Shown here in pieces: positions 58,489 to 64,000 of a DNA stretch of 64,000 nt. Numbering within the stretch: the first letter of the stretch is position 1; each line of letters begins with the position of its first letter. The position numbers and the translations under genes are program-made. Source of the stretch: Rutidosis leptorrhynchoides (lineage: Eukaryota; Streptophyta; Magnoliopsida; Asterales; Asteraceae); the NCBI RefSeq assembly GCF_046630445.1, contig NC_092333.1, forward strand, positions 706,443,501-706,507,500, given 5' to 3'. The notes below the pieces were generated by a model. That model had not been told where the DNA came from, ran no database searches, and was given only the letters and a program-made list of their open reading frames with translations.

Positions 58489-58783
58489 CGGCCTTGTGAT
58501 TCTCGATACAGCAACTACAGAGCACCACAGCGTATTCACACCACCAGATTCAGGTAAAGACACGGATACTACCTCATAATTGAACTATTAACATACTATC
58601 ACTCACAAACAAATTTCAGAAGCACCACAGTTGATACTCACAGGCACACAATTCAAAAAATCAGCCAACCTAAAGACATCCGAAACTGAAACCACATTAC
58701 CCAACATGAAAAGATCCCTCTTTGGAGACCAAGATCAGTACACAAACACATTACCTAAAGATATACGCGCATTAGTTTTTTAA
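58451..58783 (+). pseudogene. two exon-like segments with a 66-nt GT-AG gap
   Basis: The frame reading EWDSYDMYNEFFGLVILDTATTEH... runs to GATTCAG|GTAAAG (58553). After a T-rich 66-nt gap ending TTTCAG (58619) the frame goes on APQLILTGTQFKKSANLKTS...LPKDIRALVF and stops at 58783. Good splice signals and preserved phase suggest a gene piece. It overlaps the preceding fragment in another frame, so at most one reading is right over 58451-58488. The family is unknown. Confidence 0.3.
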
Positions 58784-58979
58784 ACAATAAAGTTTGTTAG
58801 AAAAAAGAAAAACACAATCAAAAGGTACAATATCTCATTAATCAAAAAAGAAAAAGGAATAGCAAAACAGCAACTCAAGCTTTTGACTAAAGACCAGCAA
58901 CTCAAGCTCTTCGCTTACAATCAGCAACTACAGCTTATGACATTTTTCATCACTATAAAAGGAACACCAACAGCTGAAC

Positions 58980-59668
58980 TAGGGGTGGTCAGTATTTGGT
59001 TTGAAACCGTTTAACCCGAACACCAAACCGAAACCAAACCGGAAAAAACCAAATCGAATTTGAAAAACGGTTTTCGGATCGAGTCAAAACCGAAACCGAA
59101 TTTGAATTCGGTTTTCGGTTCGGTGTTCGGTTTTGAAAATTCTGAATTCGGTTTAACCGAAAACCGAATTCAAAACCGAATTCAAAATTTTTATATATTT
59201 AATTTGTATATTTATCTTTTAATGTCATTATAATTTGGGATCCAATCAATAAAATAGTTTCTCACCAATATGACGATTTGGTAGCTCATATTATAATTAT
59301 GTTACTCAAATTATTATGTTCTTCTTTTTAATAATAGAAGCAGTAAACGTCATAATTAAGCTGTAAATATTAAAAATCATCGAATTCTTGATAATTAAAT
59401 AGTATGTCATTGTTTTAGGTTGTAAATAACTAAGACATTAGTAATGCCAAAATTAAACTACCATCGTTCTCAAATTTTTTATAATATTTGGTTTTAACCG
59501 AAAACCGAACCGAATCCGAATTTGAATTCGGTTTTCGGTTCGGTTCGGTTTCAACTTTGAATTCGATTTTCGGTTCGGTTTTCGGTTTTGCCCAAAAAAA
59601 TTTCAAAACCGAATACACCGAACCGGATACACATAACAAACCGAAAACCGAACCGATGAACACCCCTA
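58980..59668. mobile_element. TAGGGGTG-type inverted-repeat element, 689 bp
   Basis: Ends TAGGGGTGGTCAG and TGAACACCCCTA, with a perfect 8-bp TSD AGCTGAAC at 58972-58979 and 59669-59676. The interior is made of CGGTTTTCGGTT and AACCGAAAACCG strings in both orientations, able to fold into long hairpins, with an AT-rich centre. Non-coding. An 8-bp TSD with short inverted ends points to a non-autonomous hAT-like element, and the same end type is seen at 42032-43582. Confidence 0.75.
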
Positions 59669-59825
59669 AGCTGAACCTCTAATCTTTTAGATCAACTTAT
59701 TATATGAATGTACTATTTTGTATATGTTCCAAAAAATATTATTATGGAACGTTACTAAAACAAGATTCACATGTATGTGATGTATGTATACGTACGTAAA
59801 ATATTTTGTATCGATAACTAACAAA

Positions 59826-59854
59826 CCTGACGCGTAGCAAGGGCTCTCCACTAG
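59826..59854 (+). other. possible Helitron 3' terminus
   Basis: CCTGACGCGTAGCAAGGG (imperfect hairpin) then CTCTCCACTAG|T. This is the Helitron 3' pattern of hairpin, about ten bases, CTAG, T. No matching 5' TC end was found upstream, so the extent is unknown. It may bound the segment carrying the CYP71-like scrap. Confidence 0.4.
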
Positions 59855-59859
59855 TTAGT

Positions 59860-60366
59860 ACTAATCATTGTTTATCTATTCTTGGCTATAGGTAATTATG
59901 TTTAAAACTAATTAACTGATTTGTCAAGTTAAAAAAATTGTCTAATTTTAGCATATAAAAGAAATTGGCTTAATAATGGAATAAAATCTTGATTGGCTAA
60001 ACTGAACTTATAACCAAATATGTAGTTTTCCGACGTTAATTTGCCCAAAAATTACATAAAAAATCAACCAACTTCTCGAAAACAAACTTATCATTTCAAA
60101 ATACCAACAAGTGATGAAATTATATAGTGCTCCATTATTATAATGACAGTTCAACGGAGAAATCTTGCTAAACACACTTAATTACAACTATAATTAAATC
60201 ATAAATGGCTGGTAAATGGTTTTATTTAAACAAATATTCATATACGAAGTACTAAAAGTAATCAAGTGAGATGACACATGTTCATGTAACCAAAAGTTTC
60301 CATTATTATAACAAGCTTAGAAGCATACTTCAATTTAATGAAGATATGCATGGTACAACAAGACTT
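59860..60366. other. intergenic, no gene seen
   Basis: AT-rich sequence downstream (3' side) of the glycine-rich protein gene. No recognisable element. Confidence 0.4.
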
Positions 60367-60451
60367 AAGAGAAATACAATGCTAACACACACACATATAT
60401 ATAGTAAATAACATCTCCATAATAGTTTAATTAATCACAATGACTAGATGA

Positions 60452-60985
60452 TCAGTTGTGATTGGCTTGTTTGTATGCAGTTGCTTCAACAAGGCTGCTG
60501 CAACACCTACATCCTCTATTGTAGTAACGCCCACCACCACAGCAACCATACCTGCAATACCCTCCATGCCCACCACCATTGTTATACCTTCCATGCCCAC
60601 CACCATTGTCATACCTTCCACGTCCACCACCGTTATCATATCGTCCACCACCGTTGTCGTATCGTCCACCACCGTTGTCGTATCGTCCACCACCACCGCC
60701 GCCGTTGTCGTATCCTCCACGACCGCCACCGTAGTATCCATGGTCGTCCCCACCATACTTGGCATCCTCTACCTCATGACCTGCATTGCATGTGATTATT
60801 TTAATTTAATTTGTACATACAAACGTACAACTCATAAAACTAAATAGAGGTCTAGTAAAAGGGATGAAGTTTATTTACTTACTGTCATGGTTGGAGGCCA
60901 ATTCTTTGGCAGCAGCAATTTCTGAGGTAATGAAGACAACAGTTGCAATAACAAGTGCAAGAAGAAGGAATGTTTTGGAAACCAT
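60452..60985 (-). CDS. glycine-rich secreted protein with Cys-rich tail, 143 aa, two exons
   Basis: The only clear host gene. Exon 1 is 60985-60883, the intron is 60882-60781 (102 bp, GTAAGT...GCAG), and exon 2 is 60780-60452 ending in TGA. The exons sum to 432 nt, exactly 144 codons. Residues 1 to ~25 are a signal peptide ([20 protein letters not shown], then an AAA cleavage region). The mature part has seven or so [10 protein letters not shown]-like repeats with Tyr, Asp, Asn and Arg. The end has six to seven Cys ([20 protein letters not shown]). This is the class of plant GRPs with a Cys-rich C-terminus (AtGRP3 type, PF07172-like), secreted to the cell wall; AtGRP3 binds WAK kinases. A role here is inference. 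Open frames on the other strand are shadows of the repeat. Confidence 0.87.
60781..60882 (-). other. intron of the glycine-rich protein gene
   Basis: Donor ACA|GTAAGTAAAT and acceptor CATGCAATGCAG|GTC on the minus strand, 102 bp, AT-rich. It splits the codon after position 34 in phase 1. Confidence 0.85.
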
Positions 60986-61079
60986 TTTATATTAATATTA
61001 ATTCTAATAAAATGGAATATTAATAATTATTATATTATTATATGGAAGAAGGATTAAGAAATGAGTGAGCTACACAGGA

Positions 61080-61088
61080 CTATTTATA
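61080..61088 (-). promoter_or_regulatory. TATA box of the glycine-rich protein gene
   Basis: Minus strand TATAAATAG, 95-103 bp upstream of the ATG, leaving room for a 5' untranslated region of roughly 60-70 bases. The sequence and distance are typical of plant promoters. Confidence 0.7.
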
Positions 61089-61600
61089 CAAAAATTTACA
61101 AGATGATTTTAATTAATGCAGAATTGGTTTTCTGGTGAGGTGTTGGGGGCAAGGTTTAACTTCAATGCATATATGCCTTTGACATTTTCAATCCCTTCTT
61201 ATCTTATATTCACTGCATGACATTTTCAAGATTGATATTATTCTTCTTTTAAAATTAGTTTTTGATTATGATTGCTACTACAATAAATATAGTAGAAGAG
61301 CATCAAGAGTCAATGAGTTATGTACATACATGTACGATATCTTTCTTCCACCTATAATTTAATTTTAATTAATTTCCCCACCAATAACAGTAATGTACAT
61401 TCATGAATCAGTAATTCACTTGTCTCTTTTTATTGCAGTAATTAATTAACATATTATCTAATAGACAAAATTTGTCATATGAATGGTACTATTTACATTT
61501 TCACTTTTCACAAAACTAACCCCTAACTTCCATTAAAATACAAATCAAACCCCCCAATTTTTACCTATATTCTATATTCTAAATTCTAAATTATTATTTA
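61089..61600. other. upstream region of the glycine-rich protein gene
   Basis: AT-rich promoter-side DNA with a few ATTAATT strings. No other gene or clear element before the Helitron at 61601. Confidence 0.4.
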
Positions 61601-61962
61601 TCCTATTACTAAAACCAAAAATACTGAATAATAACACCCATCACACTTTACCGGCTTGTACGCTGCGCTCAGACAGTTGGACCCACAGAGGTCACTACTG
61701 TACTACATTATTTTTTTTTCTTTTTTTTTTAGTCTCCAATGATAAAAGAAGTAACTTTCGTAAAAGAACCAACCCTTCAATGTTACCAAAAGATGTCGAA
61801 AAAAATTCTTTTTTACAAAATATTCCTTTTTACAAAAAAATCAACTAACTTTTTTTCTTTTTTTTTCAACGATAAAAGAAGCAACTTTCATAAAAGGAAC
61901 AACCCTTCAATGCTACCAAAAGATGTCGAAAAACATTCTTTTTTACAAAATAGATCAACTAA

Positions 61963-62004
<42 letters not shown>

Positions 62005-62155
62005 TGAACGCTAAAAGAAGCAACTTTCACAAAAAGAACAACTCTTCAATGTTATATGTTGAAAAAATTCTTTTTTACAAAATATCACAAGACTTTTTTT
62101 TTTAACTCGCATTCAAAACGGAGCCCCCGGCGCGAAGCGAGGCCTCCACAACTAG
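61601..62155 (+). mobile_element. non-autonomous Helitron, 555 bp
   Basis: 5' end A|TCCTATTACTAAAACC. 3' end: a GC-rich imperfect hairpin (CCCCCGGCGCGAAGCGAGG, 62124-62142), then CCTCCACAACTAG|T. The A and T on either side fit Helitron insertion between A and T with no duplication. The interior is three tandem copies of a unit near 61738, 61869 and 62004. No coding capacity; replication would depend on a RepHel protein from elsewhere. Confidence 0.7.
61738..62092. repeat. three tandem copies inside the Helitron
   Basis: Each copy reads GATAAAAGAAGCAACTTTC..., then AACCCTTCAATG, then AGATGTCGAAAAA, then TTCTTTTTTACAAAAT. Units begin near 61740, 61871 and 62010, separated by poly-T or poly-A of variable length (an A-run of about 35 at 61966-62001). 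The third copy is shortened. Confidence 0.85.
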
Positions 62156-63532
62156 TTAGATTTAAAAAACTCCCACCATATAGATAATAGGATTATCTAA
62201 ACTATAAAAATACAGGGCCAGTGTCACAAAGATGTTACTCCTAACACCTGCTTAATTTTATATGTTTGTTTTTTCAAATGGACATGTTGCATAGTGGTAT
62301 GCAAGGAACTCATTAATCAAAAGGTTTGTGTATGAAATTCAACCCTCGTTTGAGCCTTTGAGGCAATGGTACACAATATTATTGGTTGGACAATTATCAA
62401 AGTTATGTTTTAGGTTTTCGTTCTAACTGGAATGATATAAAGAACACGTATATGATATATTCATTGAATTTTGAATAGTCTATATAATTATAATTAATAT
62501 TGTAAAATTAATTTATCTTGTGAAACTCACCATTTGGATTGTGGCTGGTGCATTTAACATCAGGCATGGTTCCCTATTCTAATATCAAGTTGCATATTGT
62601 ATCCCACTGTGACTTAGATCTTATATTCTTATGCATATAGTATAAGTTTATGTAATACTCCGTATATACAACTTTCTCTGATATGCTTGAACCACCTGCC
62701 AGAGCTTTAATCCCCAGCTTAACAACCCTACAACAAAGTTGTCAACGATCTTATAATAATTCTGTGTTATATAGATTAGGACGGGCTTAATATTACTCAA
62801 AAGTCAAAATGAAATTCTTTTCAATAACATCATGCAATAGACAAGAAGATCTGAAGACGATTATATATGTTGATTTTGTTACTTAAATGGAACAAAGTTA
62901 GTTAACAGTATATGATACATCGGTGAACTTGTATCCAACATGTTCTACCTAGGTACTTAGAAACATCTTACTAGATTGCTTAAAAGAATCCTACAAACCG
63001 TTGATTAGATTACAAGCTGTTACCCTGCATAGTTTCGAAACAGCTATTTCCTTTATGGAGAGAAGACAACAAGTCACCATATAACGTAACTTTATCAACA
63101 TACAGTTATCTAAGGCCCTTTAAAATTGAATCTACACACTACCAAAAAATTTAACCTTTATGATGTGACAAGAGGTCAAGAAATTTTAATCAAACATCAC
63201 TAAAAATGAAACTCAACTATAATTACTAAAATATTTAATACCTAATTGTGAAAGTATTAATTACTTCGAATGAACCAAACACGCATACCTCTAGGACACA
63301 CCGTGGTTCAATCTTGTTAAAAGCATCACAAAAAATTAATCCATTTCCAAAGCAAGAAATGAATTTTTTAAACATTTGAGAAGCAGAATCCAAATTCCAC
63401 CTTGTGGCAACACGTCTACACTTTCGATGAAGAAATTACTCTGTACACAATAACATAGTTATCAATGGTAAAATAGATCCAACAAACTTACAACTTGTAG
63501 TTTCTATGTAATGCAAATTGAAGCATAGGAAT
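62156..63532. other. intergenic, no gene seen
   Basis: About 1.4 kb of AT-rich DNA. A tRNA-like string (gcatagtggtatgc...attcaacc, 62290-62345) may be a SINE relic, but no tail or TSD is visible. Confidence 0.4.
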
Positions 63533-63547
63533 TTGTCCGCAAAGGAA

Positions 63548-63865
63548 CGAGGAGTTGGCGTGGTGGTGGTGACATGTGTTCCATATGGGAGGTCAAAGGT
63601 TCGACTCCCACTTGCACAAAATTTCCTTTGTTGCTACCCACCCATTCCATGGCCCTCGGAGGCTGCGGACGTCTTGCGTTCGAATCTCACTCAAGGGGTT
63701 TTACCGCACGTGATTCTTGTATGGATGTGTCGTGGGGGGTTCCTCCTGAGGGGCAGTAGGAGTGTAATAGTTCGACCAATGAAATGATCAGGTGAGTGGG
63801 TTACGACATCGCCTTCGGACCTCGTCAGTGAACCCTAACCGTAGTTCAAAAAAAAAAAAAAAAAC
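63548..63865 (+). mobile_element. SINE with two tRNA-like units and poly-A tail, about 318 bp
   Basis: Direct repeats TTGTCCGCAAAGGAA (63533-63547) and TTGTCTGCAAAGGAA (63866-63880) flank it, 14 of 15 identical. The body holds an A-box-like GGCGTGGTGGT and B-box-like GGTTCGACTCC (about 63598-63608), then a second B-box-like GTTCGAATCTC (about 63678-63688), then a stretch to A17 at 63848-63864. The two heads suggest a dimeric SINE. RNA polymerase III transcription and LINE-driven insertion are family knowledge. Translations across it are meaningless. Confidence 0.75.
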
Positions 63866-63880
63866 TTGTCTGCAAAGGAA

Positions 63881-64000
63881 GCAGAAGATTCTTGAATCTC
63901 GGCACTCCAATTGAACCCAAGATAAAAGAATCATAGTTCTAGACAGCTCGCGTTGATTGAGAGTACAGATTTCCGCAGAACCGATAAAAACTAAGAACTT
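63881..64000. other. window end, nothing recognised
   Basis: 120 bp after the SINE duplication with no feature seen. Confidence 0.4.

Noticed and set aside
60427-60847. His- and Thr/Val-rich frames across the glycine-rich gene
   Set aside because: They are other frames of the Gly-repeat exon; the spliced minus-strand gene accounts for the sequence.
61501-62160. CRISPR-like spaced repeats
   Set aside because: The three spaced units are long, unequal and joined by poly-A/T; they are tandem copies inside a plant Helitron.
62284-62350. tRNA-like string gcatagtggtatgc...attcaacc
   Set aside because: Does not fold convincingly from reading and has no anticodon arm, tail or TSD that I can define; at best a SINE relic.

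Overview
This window is plant nuclear DNA, most likely from the daisy family. It is about 95% transposable element by my reading, with one clear host gene. The plant origin rests on initiator-tRNA-Met and other tRNA primer sites, Ty1/copia and Ty3/gypsy polyproteins, an RTE-type LINE, a Stowaway MITE, tRNA-derived SINEs, Helitrons and a glycine-rich secreted protein gene with a GT-AG intron. The Asteraceae assignment is an inference from the general look of the LTR families and was not tested.

The main structure is a four-level nest from about 3.2 to 40.2 kb, and each level is supported by target-site duplications (TSDs). A 5'-truncated RTE LINE (plus strand, 16-bp TSD at 3219-3234 and 40245-40260) is interrupted by gypsy element A (5194-39911, minus). 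A is interrupted by gypsy element B (8155-33880, minus, TSD ATTGA). B is interrupted inside its protease active-site codons by gypsy element C (12985-29895, plus, TSD GCACC). A Stowaway MITE (39219-39425) later entered one LTR of A. LTR divergence follows the nesting: A differs at more than a dozen sites, B at about eight, and the two 1988-bp LTRs of C look identical. C is therefore very young.

C is Athila-like and 16.9 kb long. It carries an intact 1868-residue gag-pol, a 138-residue zinc-knuckle ORF, and a downstream 450-codon ORF that has no ATG of its own near its start. That ORF can be given one by a 42-nt upstream exon and a 636-nt GT-AG intron behind a TATA-like box. The long non-coding parts of C hold a repeated ACCGAAAT-centred module and pairs of CpG-rich palindromes. 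Element B, unrelated to C, has LTRs with a very similar pair of palindromes.

Left flank (1-3.2 kb): the 5' end of a copia element on the minus strand, inserted in the 3' end of an L1-type LINE. Right of the nest (40.3-64 kb): a SINE (41285-41409); a TAGGGGTG-type terminal-inverted-repeat element (42032-43582) split by a LINE 3' fragment of the same family as the left one; a candidate gene-bearing Helitron (43863-55589, minus) split by D (45006-53793), an older and broken relative of B; a LINE-like minus-strand insertion; two smaller hAT-like elements; possible host-gene fragments near 58.4-58.8 kb; the glycine-rich protein gene (60452-60985, minus); a compact 555-bp Helitron (61601-62155); and a dimeric-looking SINE (63548-63865).

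Host function in the window is limited to the glycine-rich protein gene, a small secreted, probably cell-wall protein. Everything else is retroelement gag, protease, reverse transcriptase, RNase H and integrase, or non-coding repeat.
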